DNA of 64,000 nucleotides, taken from Anthopleura xanthogrammica. Its lineage: Eukaryota > Cnidaria > Anthozoa > Actiniaria > Actiniidae. Below are positions 24,076 to 33,534 of the stretch, in pieces (positions within the stretch are counted from its first letter, which is position 1; every line of letters begins with the position of its first letter). The stretch spans positions 255,001 through 319,000 of the forward strand of contig OZ025220.1 of the NCBI GenBank assembly GCA_964019055.1, read 5' to 3'. Under the pieces are notes generated by a model. That model was given only the letters and a program-made list of their open reading frames with translations, searched no databases and was not told where the DNA came from. The position numbers were made by a program, and so were the translations under genes.

Positions 24076-25019
24076 GGTGCTGTCTTTGTAATCACAACTC
24101 TGTGAGTCTCAGAGAGGTCGGCTTGGGGCAAGTCTAGTGACATCATTGCTGCTATACATGTTTGTGGTATTGAACCAAAAATTCCACGTTAGCTTCTCTC
24201 TTGGGAATGATTACAAACCGTCAATTCTGCCCCTTTCTTTCAGTTCAAGTGACAAGACAGTCAAGATATGGGATTCAGGATCACGACAAGTGATTCATAC
24301 GTTCTACGAACACACAGACCAGGTAGGTACTGCTTGCTCCACTTCCGGTAATCAGGTTTCGGTAATCCACTTCCGGTATCCACTTCCGGCAAAGCCTGGT
24401 TTACACTAGCGTCGTAATAGTTTTATGCCTATTTCAATGAACGTTGATAACGGGAGACCTGGAATGGTCGATTTGAGACCAATAGGAATTGGTGGGTGTC
24501 AACATACTAGCTAGGCAGGTCCTTTGAGAACATCCATATAAATAAATGGAGAATAATAGTAAATGAATAGATAATAGATATAGAGAGTGGCGCGAAGATA
24601 TGAAGTTTATCTTCGAGTGGTGAAAATATTTTGCAAGTGAGGGCAGCGAACGAGTTTTTTTAAATTCTGTCGCGAACGTCAAATTGTACAATAGATGCTT
24701 TGCACCATCACGTGATGGCAGCCATGACAGGAGGCACAACAATACAGTATTTCTCCATTAGAAACTGAATTCTTTCTCATGTAAGCCAGATAAGACTAGA
24801 TTCAATGCCTCCTGTCATGGCTGCCATCACGTGATGATGCAAAGCCTCTATTCCTCTAGGGAATAGCACGTGGACTCAGATGGGAAGACATTATGCCCAA
24901 GCTAAAGAGGTATATTTGGTTATTTCCAGGTATGGGGAGTCAAGTACAACGCTACTGGTTCGAAGATAGTGTCCGTGTCGGATGACCGTAATATTATTGT
25001 CTATCAGTGTCCTATGTAA
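20254..25019 (+). CDS. WDR61: WDR61/SKI8, WD40 repeat protein (11 exons)
   Basis: Seven-bladed WD40 propeller shared by the SKI complex (cytoplasmic 3'-5' mRNA decay with the exosome) and the PAF1 complex (Pol II elongation). Exons: 20254-20256, 20341-20368, 21112-21217, 21606-21691, 22039-22125, 22299-22447, 22830-22923, 23051-23144, 23806-23898, 24244-24322 and 24930-25019. All phases fit; total 909 nt, 302 aa (human 305). Sequence close to vertebrate WDR61 runs throughout: [102 protein letters not shown], and the end [16 protein letters not shown]. The first coding exon holds only the ATG. The 3' end of the last exon seeds a tandem array immediately downstream. Confidence 0.95.
21375..21590 (+). 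mobile_element. tRNA-like SINE (family A) in WDR61 intron 3
   Basis: GAAGCATGGGTGGTATAGTG opens it, with GGTTCAAGTTCCTGCC as B-box, GTGAGTAGAGTTG, TTCAAGGGTTTTTCTCTGGG, and an end resembling 7135-7200 (GAATCCAGTGGAAGAA, TGTGGAATCCACTGTTAATT). It is one of the two most complete copies. Confidence 0.8.
21780..22000 (+). repeat. SINE tail and ~57-bp minisatellite, about 3.5 units
   Basis: AAAACCCAACAATGAACATG, also seen just before the array at 9430, leads into units of GTGAGTTAGC..GCCCTGACTTAGATCAG..CCAGAGGTTG. It fills WDR61 intron 4 up to near the exon 5 acceptor. Confidence 0.85.
22577..22770. repeat. (CTTCCCTG)n / (CTTTCTTC)n microsatellite in WDR61 intron 6
   Basis: An 8-bp CCCTGCTT repeat of about 12 units passes into CTTTCTTC and then CTTGCTTG units. 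The purine/pyrimidine asymmetry is complete. It lies about 60 bp before exon 7. Confidence 0.95.
23270..23770 (-). mobile_element. Degenerate SINE with nested insertion, WDR61 intron 8
   Basis: Pieces of the family A body are recognisable in reverse at about 23320-23395 (GAAGAACCCACAGAAAAGCC) and 23660-23720 (AACAAACTCTACTCGCATGT, GAGTCCAGGAATCGAAC). Unrelated sequence between them includes a G18-type run at 23524-23540. I read this as an old SINE split by a later insertion. Confidence 0.5.
23971..24130 (+). mobile_element. tRNA-derived SINE (family B) in WDR61 intron 9
   Basis: The tRNA-like head has an A-box (TGGCTCAGTTGGTAAGAGCG) and a B-box (GTGGTTCAAGCCC), followed by CCGGACCAACACTCAGGGTC and a ~90-bp unrelated body. 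T-stem and acceptor pairs do not close, so it is a SINE and not a working tRNA gene. It differs from the family A SINEs. Confidence 0.75.
24690..24852. mobile_element. 163-bp inverted-repeat MITE in WDR61 intron 10
   Basis: Arms of about 47 bp (24690-24735 and 24806-24852) are near-perfect reverse complements and include TGCCTCCTGTCATGGCTGCC and CATCACGTGATG. The ~70-bp centre is unrelated. No coding capacity. The right arm abuts a remnant of the 5230-5600 MITE family. Confidence 0.85.
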
Positions 25020-25775
25020 TCTAAGATGAATGTATAGACTGCTACCAGCACGTGTGTCCTATGACCGTAATATTATTGTATATCAGTGTCCTATGTAATC
25101 TAAGGTGAATGTATAGACTCCTACCAGCACGTCGTGTCATATGACCGTAATATTATTGTCTATCAGTGTCCTATGTAATCTAAGGTGAATGTATAGACTC
25201 CTACCAGCACGTCGTGTCCTATGACAGTAATATTATTGTCTATCAGTGTCCTATGTAATCTAAGGTGAATGTATAGACTCCTACCAGCACGTCGTGTCCT
25301 ATGACCGTAATATTATTGTATATCAGTGTCCTATGTAATCTAAGATGAATGTATAGATTCCTACCAGCACGTCGTGTCCTATGACCGTAATATTATTGTA
25401 TATCAGTGTCCTATGTAACCTAAGATGAATGTATAGATTCCTACCAGCACGTAGTGTCCTATGACCGTAATATTATTGTCTATCAGTGTCCTATGTATAC
25501 TAAGGTGAATGTATAGACTCCTACCAGCACGTAGTGTCCTATGACCGTAATATTATTGTCTATCAGTGTCCTATGTAATCTAAGGTGAATGTATAGACTG
25601 CTACCAGCACGTCGTGTCCTATGACAGTAATATTATTGTCTATCAGTGTCCTATGTAATCTAAGGTGAATGTATAGACTCCTACCAGCACGTCGTGTCCT
25701 ATGACAGTAATATTATTGTCTATCAGTGTCCTATGTAATCTAAGGTGAATGTATAGACTCCTACCAGCACGTCGA
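24986..25775 (+). repeat. 80-bp minisatellite built from the WDR61 coding end
   Basis: About ten head-to-tail units with an 80-bp period. Each unit contains the last coding bases of WDR61 (GACCGTAATATTATTGTCTA, then TATCAGTGTCCTATGTAA with the stop) plus ~40 bp of 3' flank (GGTGAATGTATAGACTCCTA, CCAGCACGTCGTGTCC). The first unit is the real terminal exon. Units differ by a few substitutions (GTC/GTA, GATG/GGTG, CCG/CAG). Several adjacent units are identical, so the array is young or is being homogenised. Confidence 0.97.
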
Positions 25776-26621
25776 AATACACCTCTAATTTGAGGAAAAA
25801 GATAAAGGTTTCCAATAGATTCCTAATCTCATGATGTTTCATACCTAAGCTACCACAATCCTTTTCAAAATCTCTTTCCTATTCAAATGTCAAAACTCAA
25901 AACTCCTTTGAGAGTACCAAGACAGTAGTGCAAATTAGCACAACAACAACAAAACTACCGAAAGGGATTCTGGAAGTTTAGGTATAAAACGTCATCATGC
26001 TTGAGGTCTATTCTCAGGAGATTGAAATTCTTTTGTTTTGTCCTCCAAATTGAGCTGCTTTGACTTGACGTATCCTTGTAAATCTGTACATCGTTCTGAT
26101 AAAATGAAATGATAATCAAAACCGGTACTCCCTGCCGAGAGAACTTGTTTAAATATTTGAAGCTTTGTCGACAATTTCTAGACACACCTTGGATTTTAGT
26201 TTTGGTCAATCAACATGAAAAGAAACAAACCAAGCAAGGAAATAATGAAGCAAGGAAGGAAGGAAGGAAGCAAGCAAGCAAGCAAGCAAGCAAGCAGGGG
26301 AGCAAGGGAGCAAGCAAGCAAGCAAGCAAGGAAACAAGCAAGGAAGGAAGGAAAGATCTTCTATATTCAGTTCTATATTCAGTTCTTGTTGGGATACGGC
26401 CATGAATGAAGCTGCTGTAAAATCTATATTATTCGTTTTGTACGTAGAACTAACGCCTTACAATGTCAAGACTAATTACCCAGGTTAGAAACAACGAAGG
26501 AATAAAACAAAAGAAATATAGAAAAAAGTTTTTTTTTTTCTGGTCGGTTGACTGGGATGAAATAATGTCCCTTTTTACTGGGTTACCTGTGGTAAACCAG
26601 TCATAAAATACCTTCGTTTTT
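25776..26621. other. Gene-free interval with (AAGC)n repeat
   Basis: No gene recognised. AAGG/AAGC tetranucleotides run from about 26243 to 26352. At 25995-26085 a partial copy of the 30094-30230 MITE is present (TTCTCAGGAGATTGAAATTC, CCTCCAAATTGAGCTGCTTT). Poly-T runs lie at 26527-26540 and 26618-26632. Confidence 0.65.
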
Positions 26622-27751
26622 TTTTTTTTTTTTCCATTTTGATTCCTTCGCGACAAAATGGCAATGTTGCGCAATAGTACCCAGGGGTCTTCAGAACTTT
26701 ACCCAAGAGGCCTTAGCGAGCATCTGATACAGGGTTCCTGTCTATAGTCCGATCAATTAGCATGTGCCAACTGTCAATCAATGTCACTACGTTGCTAAGT
26801 GATTAACAGAGGGCGGAGCTAGCTTATCACGTGACATAAATTAATGTCTACGCATGCTCTATTTCGTTGACTGCTGTAATTAAAGAGCGAGCCGAGTCAG
26901 ATATTTTAATTTATTCGTAAACAAGGGTAATTCTAATCGAGCCAGGAATTCTGAAGAATTTTAATTGCTCACGGCAAATGGCTTACTTTGATTAACTACT
27001 CGCACAGGAAAAAATATTGAATTTCCAATAGGTTAAATTGGGATTTTTTTGGGATTTTTTTGGGATTTTTTTGGGGATTTTTTCCCAATACTGTTTTATG
27101 TAGCACTTTTCCAAAGGAAACCCAAAGAAAACCCCAAAAAAATCCCAGTTTAACCTAATTGGAAATTCAATATTTTTTCCTGTGTCGTGCTTTGACTCAG
27201 CTATTTAAAGCAGTATTATCTGTAGTATAAGTACAAAAGGAAAAAGCTAGCCATGGCCAATTTTTAATTCTTGTATTAAAGAATTTCTACGCGCTCCAAG
27301 CTAAATCAAACCGATGGGATGTCCTGACTTCATTCGAGGTTTACAGATTCTCGGATGCTATATTTAATGGTTTGACTCAACAAGACTACTACAAATAAAC
27401 ATGAGGTACAAAGAAGTTTATTGGGGCTTTCATTTTGATATTGAGAACTGAAGAGTAATGAGAAATATTGTTAAATCGAACGCATGCATTTTGACTCTCA
27501 GATCGATCTCTTATAAAGTCATTCAACTCACGGCTCACTCGTTAAATATTTACAAACTGTCGATTGATTTACAAATATTTACGAACATAGAAAATTATAA
27601 AATGTAAAACAATTTTGAGGGTAGTTTTGAGCAATTATTTGCTCGTCTTACCGTTCTAAACGAAGGATTCATGTAGTAAACAAATAATGCTGACCTCAAG
27701 CAAGCGTGTCTCCATCAGCTCGCTTTGCCGACTTTCTGTCTGCGACTTAAT

Positions 27752-27782
<31 letters not shown>

Positions 27783-28155
27783 CATAATTACGTATGATAA
27801 AACTCGGACTGGAATCGGAATTAAGGATATGGAAGTTGGACTTCACCAAAATGGGTATTTTCGATGATTTAGTTTTTCATTTAACTTTTTTCTCCAAAAG
27901 GGCTTTCACTGTACATTTATTGTAGGCAGTCTCTCACTGTCTTTTGAAAAACGACGAAAAAAGAAAACGAGGGCCTCGACAGTACGATACATCGAAAATA
28001 CGAAATATTAAAAACCAAATTACAGTCAGCTAATTTTATAATTGATTACTCTTTTTCCACACAGGGTGGGTCAAGGGCACCCTAGGACCCTCCCCCTGGT
28101 CCCACCCGATCCAGGTAACCCAGTGCACGCTGCCACCAGCGTCTTGTTTTTTTTT
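26622..28155. repeat. Tandem non-coding unit, copy 1
   Basis: First of two head-to-tail copies. The unit begins after poly-T with GATTCCTTCGCG, continues with ATGTGCCAACTGTCAATCAA and GAGGGCGGAGCTAGC, and ends with CCAGTGCACGCTGCCACCAG and GCGTCTTGTTT. Copy 1 contains an extra 182-bp element (27003-27184) and an extra CAAT tetranucleotide run near 27751-27780. I see no protein or RNA gene in it. Copies match at roughly 95%. Confidence 0.9.
27003..27184. mobile_element. 182-bp TIR transposon with visible empty site
   Basis: Terminal inverted repeats of about 40 bp start CACAGGAAAAAATATTGAAT and continue through TTTCCAATTAGGTTAAA. The core is a T-run/G mixture. The site is flanked by TCG on both sides, and the homologous position in the second tandem copy (around 28525) has one TCG and no insert. 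The CAC end and 3-bp target duplication fit a CACTA/EnSpm-type non-autonomous element. Confidence 0.85.
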
Positions 28156-29458
28156 TTTTTTCTGATTCCTTCGCGAATAAATGGCAAAGTTGCGCAATAG
28201 TACCCAGGGGTCTTCAGAACTTTACCCAAGAAGCCTTAGCGGGCATCTGATACAGGGTTCCTGTCTACAGTCCGATCAATTAACATGTGCCAACTGTCAA
28301 TCAATGTCACTACGTTGCCAACTAATTAACAGAGGGCGGAGCTAGCGTATCACGTGACATAAATTAATGTCTACGGATGCTCTATTTCGTTGACTGCTGT
28401 AATTAAAGAGTGAGCCGAGTCAGAATTTTTAATTTATTCGTAAACAAGGATAATTCTAATCCAACCCGGAATTCTGAAGAATTTGTATTGCTCACGGCAA
28501 ATCCGCTAACTTTGATTAACTACTCGTGCCTTGACTCAGCTATCTAAAGCAGTATTATCTGTAGTATCAGTACAAAAGGAAAAAGCTAGCCGTGGCCGAT
28601 ATTTAATTCTTGTATTAAAGAATTTCTACGCACTCCCAGCTAAATCAAACCGATGGGACGTCCTGACTTCATTCGAGTTTTACCGACCCGATTCTCGGAT
28701 GCTATATTTAATGGTTTGACTCAACAAGACTACTACAAATAAACATGAGGTAAAAAGAAGTTTATTTGGGCTTTCATTTTGATATTAAGAACTGAAGAGT
28801 AATGAGAAATATTGTTAAATCGAACGCATGTATTTTGATTCTCAGATCGATCTCTTATAAAGTCATTCAACTCGCGGCTCACTCGTCAAACATTTACGAA
28901 CTGTCGATTGATTTACAAATATATACGAACATAGAAAATTGTAAAATGTAAAGCAATTCTGAGGGTAGTTTTGAGCAATTATTTGCTCGTCTTACCGTTC
29001 TAAACGAAGGATTCATGTAGTAAACAAATAATGCTGACCTCAAGCAAACGTGTCTACGTCAGCTCGCTTTGCCGACTTTCTGTCTGCGACTTAATTAAGT
29101 ATGATAAAACTCGGACTGGAATCGGAAGGATATGGAAGTTGGACTTCACCTAAATGGGTATTTTCGAAGATTTAGTTTTTGATTTAATTTTTTTTCCAAA
29201 ATGGCTTTCACTGTACATTTATAGTAGGCAGTCTCTGACTGTCTTTTGAAAAACGACGAAAAAAGAAAACGAGGGCCTCGACAGCACGATACATCAGAAA
29301 TATTAAAAAACAAATTACAGTCCAGCTTATTTTATAATTGATCACTCTTTTTCCACAAAGGGTGGGTCAAGGGCGCCCTAGGACCCTCACCCTCCCCCCT
29401 GCCCCTAGTCCCACCCCCTCCAGGTAACCCAGTGCACGCTGCCACCAGCGTCTTGTTT
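28156..29458. repeat. Tandem non-coding unit, copy 2
   Basis: Second copy of the unit at 26622-28155, ending at the same CCACCAGCGTCTTGTTT. It lacks the 182-bp TIR element and the CAAT run, so it shows the pre-insertion state. Confidence 0.9.
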
Positions 29459-29687
29459 GGTGTAAAACAGAAAATGCTGAGATGAAAGCCAGGGAAAAGA
29501 TAGATAAATGGATGGAAAAATTCAAAGTTTTAGGAAACTAGCTTAATTTTGTACATCTCATCTCATCTCAACTCATCTCATATCATTTCATCAAGAACGA
29601 CAAGCACATTTTTGAGGTTTTTAACCAGGTGTTTAATTATCATTCGTACACTTTTAGTTTCATGCGTTATTACAATATTTAACCGAC

Positions 29688-29884
29688 AGACCTCTTTTCC
29701 TTGGGCGTACTTTTTCCCATTTCAGACCACGTTTCATTCCCTAGAGTATCATTTCTTTTTTTAACGGTTGTACATAAGAAGAAAAATGAATAGAGATAAA
29801 ACTCATCAAAAGGATCGGCTTAATTTCAAGATTATGACCCGTGGTCTGGAATGGAAAACATTACGTTCAAGGTAAGGAGGTCTA
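29688..29884. mobile_element. MITE, TAGACCTC...GAGGTCTA ends (R copy 1)
   Basis: About 197 bp with ~45-bp imperfect terminal inverted repeats (AGACCTCTTTTCCTTGGGCG; right end CAAGGTAAGGAGGTCTA) and inner AGACCACG/CGTGGTCT. Corresponding copies: 45063-45261 and 56434-56632. Related cores lie at 5230-5600 and 16520-16680. Confidence 0.8.
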
Positions 29885-30093
29885 ATTTTCTGTTTCAGTT
29901 TACGTATAATACTGGCCATGTTGAAGGCATATCTTACAAAAACCTCATAGGTTGATGCCACCAACATGATGTTTGCCATGTTAATCGTTAACTCTATCTG
30001 CTAGGAATTAATGCTTACAAACCATAAGTCTCAAAGATTTACTAATAGGATGCTAATGTAGCTATTTATGAAAATTTTCATCTACAAAACAAA

Positions 30094-30230
30094 TAGACCT
30101 CTTGAACGTGACTTCAAAGCAGCTCAATTTGGAAAACAAAACACTAATAGGTTCCAATTTTCAGGAGATTGAAATACTTTTGTTTTGTCCTCCAAATTGA
30201 GCTGCTTTGACGTCTCGTGCAAGGGATCTA
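30094..30230. mobile_element. MITE, 137 bp (R copy 1)
   Basis: TAGACCTCTTGAACGTGACT at the left; CGTCTCGTGCAAGGGATCTA at the right. The inner arms CAAAGCAGCTCAATTTGG and CCAAATTGAGCTGCTTTG are perfect inverses. The outermost bases resemble the neighbouring 29688-29884 element, so both may have used the same transposase. Copies at 45472-45608 and near 56842-56978. Confidence 0.8.
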
Positions 30231-31147
30231 TTACTATGCTGGTCTATTTTTTCACTGCTAATAAAGTCAAATTTTTTGTATAAGATAGTATAAAGTAATA
30301 CATTAACCTAATAAGAACAAGAAAACTCTCTATAGTTTTGTACAGGGACAGCGGAGCATAATTTTGAGTATGGGCATCTAATCTGGTGGTCCTGTGTGAA
30401 CGCCTCCACCTTCTCTGAAAAATTAAAAATAGAATTTCTCGGGAATGCGGTTTTCAGTGCCGCGGTTTTGTGGGGCAATTGTAAAATACTTATTGTATTA
30501 AAGTCATGTCAAAACTTTAGGCAAAAGTTTTTGGTTTAAAAAGTTGGTGAGCTAAGCCCTCTCCCCGGCCTCCGCGGTCCCTGCTCCACTATAGCACTTT
30601 TCCTACAATAGAATATATGTTTAAATTTTCATACTGAGAATACATCCACCTAAGTACAAGATGATATGTGTATGAAACAAAATCAGGGGCGGATCCACGA
30701 TATTTTTTAACGGGGGGCTTGGTATGATGGTAATAACAGCGAAGCAAGTAGCGTCTAATTCTAGGTAGTTGTCATTCTCTCACTGTCAGCCAGCTAATCG
30801 AAATTCTGATAGGGATCTGTAAACCTCACAATTCTCCCCCCGGATCCACCTCTGAAAATATAATAAAAAGCGTTCATTTTTTGTGCTAAATATTTTCCAT
30901 TATTATAGGTAGAGTCATGCACAAGGTAAAGTACGTCAGTTCTGTGTGAATGGCATTTTTGACTTCAAAAATCTGAAATGTTCATCTTAAATAACTGATG
31001 TTGGATTACAACCCTAAAGAGTCATTACCTCAAGGAAATCAGTTAATATGCTAGATAACTTACAAGAAATATTCAACAAGAGAAGCTCATTATAGTAGCT
31101 TTGCATGTATGATTTAGCTTATAGATATATGAGGTAATTTAGTCATA

Positions 31148-31324
31148 TAATACCATGATCTCCTCGGAGTTCATTGTTTTTTGGGGGGACGTTTAATGGC
31201 TAACATCCCTCCTTCATGAATAGGATGAGGGAAATTTAGAAACCTACGGCCTCGGGACTTCCACTAAACCTCCCTCGGCTTCGGGGACATTTAATCACTA
31301 ATATCCCTCATTGCCATGGTATTA
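31148..31324. mobile_element. MITE present only in R copy 1
   Basis: TAATACCATG at the left and CATGGTATTA at the right enclose ~157 bp with a GGGACATTTAAT-type core. R copies 2 and 3 read straight across the site (GTCATAAAGTCCATCTTGG), so this is an insertion younger than the segmental duplication. The flank suggests a short ATA duplication. Confidence 0.75.
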
Positions 31325-31526
31325 CTTATAAAAGTCAATCTTGGAACAGACCACTTTGAACTCCGAGATGTGCTTCACTTGTCACGAACAGAGGTTTCAG
31401 TACGAGGCTCCTGCATAATAAAATGTATTCTTTTCTCCTGTCACGAATCATTGATCATTATTCACGATTCCTCAACATTAAAACCTTTTTGCGTGACAAG
31501 CGAAGCATATAGCGGATGAGGGCTAT

Positions 31527-31564
31527 TTTGGCGCCAAATTTTTGACGTCATTTTCCCGCCAAAA
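31527..31564. promoter_or_regulatory. E2F / CRE / E2F-like palindrome cluster (R copy 1)
   Basis: TTTGGCGCCAAA (31527-31538), TGACGTCA (31543-31550) and TTTTCCCGCCAAAA (31551-31564) lie side by side. The first and third fit E2F sites and the second is a perfect CRE. The cluster is kept in all three R copies. It lies about 260 bp before the hexanucleotide array. Binding is inferred. Confidence 0.5.
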
Positions 31565-31824
31565 CTCTTAAAACGGCCGAAAGAAGTAAAACGAACAAAT
31601 TGTGAAGAACATGGACCTGTATTTCATGGCCAAGATTAAAAAAAATTTAAATTGAATTGGAAAGTTAGGCTCATAATATTTAATGTGAATTTGTAGCGTA
31701 CTCTTGGCTTCTTACTTTGTTTATGACGGTAGGCAAATATGCACAGTAGCATTCAACGGGCACTTCTACTTCTGCCCCTGCTTCTGCTTCTTATAGTCCT
31801 GGTTCTTGTACTGTACTGGTTCTG

Positions 31825-32618
31825 ATCATTGTCATTGTCATTGTCATTGTCATTGTCATTGTCATTGTCATTGTCATTGTCATTGTCATTGTCATTGTCA
31901 TTGTCATTGTCATTGTCATTGTCATTGTCATTGTCATTGTCATTGTCATTGCCATTGTCATTGTCATTGTCATTGTCATTGTCATTGTCATTGTCATTGT
32001 CATTGTCATTGTCATTGTCATTGTCATTGTCATTGTCATTGTCATTGTCATTGTCATTGTCATTGTCATTGTCATTGTCATTGTCATTGTCATTGTCATT
32101 GTCATTGTCATTGTCATTGTCATTGTCATTGTCATTGTCATTGTCATTGTCATTGTCATTTTCATTGTCATTGTCATTGTCATTGTCATTGTCATTGTCA
32201 TTGTCATTGTCATTGTCATTGTCATTGTCATTGTCATTGTCATTGTCATTGTCATTGTCATTGTCATTGTCATTGTCATTGTCATTGTCATTGTCATTGT
32301 CATTGTCATTGTCATTGTCATTGTCATTGTCATTGTCATTGTCATTGTCATTGTCATTGTCATTGTCATTGTCATTGTCATTGTCATTGTCATTGTCATT
32401 GTCATTGTCATTGTCATTGTCATTGTCATTGTCATTGTCATTGTCATTGTCATTGTCATTGTCATTGTCATTGTCATTGTCATTGTCATTGTCATTGTCA
32501 TTGTCATTGTCATTGTCATTGTCATTGTCATTGTCATTGTCATTGTCATTGTCATTGTCATTGTCATTGTCATTGTCATTGTCATTGTCATTGTCATTGT
32601 CATTGTCATTGTCATTGT
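31825..32618. repeat. (CATTGT)n hexanucleotide array, unit 1
   Basis: About 132 units over 794 bp with only two single-base interruptions (near 31951 and 32161). All frames are open, giving spurious poly-dipeptides. It occupies the position held by GGTTGT repeats in unit 2 and CATTCT repeats in unit 3. Confidence 0.98.
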
Positions 32619-32696
32619 TTAATAACCGACCACACACATTTTTTACTTCTTTCCTAGAGCTTGGAGAATAATTCAAGTAATTGAAACGCAATAACT

Positions 32697-32951
32697 GTCT
32701 GTTTGTCTGTTTGTCTGTTTGTCTGTCTGTCTATTTGTCTGTTTGTCTGTTTGTCTGTTTGTCTGTTTGTCTGTTTGTCTGTTTGTCTGTTTGTCTGTTT
32801 GTCTGTTTGTCTGTTTGTCTGTTTGTCTGTTTGTCTGTTTGTCTGTTTGTCTGTTTGTCTGTTTGTCTGTTTGTCTGTTTGTCTGTTTGTCTGTTTGTCT
32901 GTTTGTCTGTTTGTCTGTTTGTCTGTTTGTCTGTTTGTCTGTTTGTCTGTT

Positions 32952-33006
<55 letters not shown>

Positions 33007-33402
33007 GTGTCTGTGTGTCTGTGTGTCTGTGTGTCTGTGTGTCTGTGTGTCTGTGTGTCTGTGTGTCTGTGTGTCTGTGTGTCTGTGTGTCTGTGTGTCT
33101 GTGTGTCTGTGTGTCTGTGTGTCTGTGTGTCTGTGTGTCTGTGTGTCTGTGTGTCTGTGTGTCTGTTTGTCTGTTTGTCTGTTTGTCTGTTTGTCTGTTT
33201 GTCTGTTTGTCTGTTTGTCTGTTTGTCTGTTTGTCTGTTTGTCTGTTTGTCTGTTTGTCTGTTTGTCTGTTTGTCTGTTTGTCTGTTTGTCTGTTTGTCT
33301 GTTTGTCTGTTTGTCTGTTTGTCTGTTTGTCTGTCTGTCTGTTTGTTTGACTGTTTGTTTGTTTGTCTGTCTGTCTGTCGGTCTGTCTGTCTGTATGTCT
33401 GT
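32697..33402. repeat. (TTTGTCTG)n array with (TGTGTCTG)n core
   Basis: An octanucleotide array of about 700 bp. Outer blocks are TTTGTCTG, a short pure CTGT stretch begins near 32960, and a homogeneous TGTGTCTG block runs from about 33004 to 33164 before TTTGTCTG resumes. The end degrades into mixed CTGT units. Confidence 0.97.
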
Positions 33403-33534
33403 CTGAGAGACATTTCTCTTGGTCGTGTTATCTTGACTAAGGTACTAAGAAGTACTAAGAAATTGGTCGTGGTTGGTTATTAATGATAAATTCGTCACGT
33501 TTATTCGTAGGTTCCCACTGATTCCTACTTATTG

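Larger units (their letters stand above)
29600..31800. repeat. Segmental repeat R, copy 1
   Basis: About 2.2 kb of non-coding sequence repeated at 44985-47000 and 56355-58370, in each case just before a hexanucleotide array and a TLDc gene. It starts near TTTTTAACCAGGTGTTTAAT and ends with a CTTCTG-rich leader (CCCTGCTTCTGCTTCTTATA). It contains two MITEs found in all three copies and one (31148-31324) found only here. No protein-coding gene is seen. Small indels and substitutions run throughout. Confidence 0.92.

Noticed and set aside
24986..25775. Regular 80-bp repeats as a CRISPR array
   Set aside because: The repeats are contiguous with no unique spacers, in an animal gene context, and the unit is the WDR61 exon end.
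31753..32691. Long open frames (poly-Asn/Asp, Met/Thr, His/Cys, Leu/Ser) across the hexanucleotide array
   Set aside because: A 6-bp repeat without stops is open in several frames on both strands; there is no start context, splice signal or non-repeat domain.
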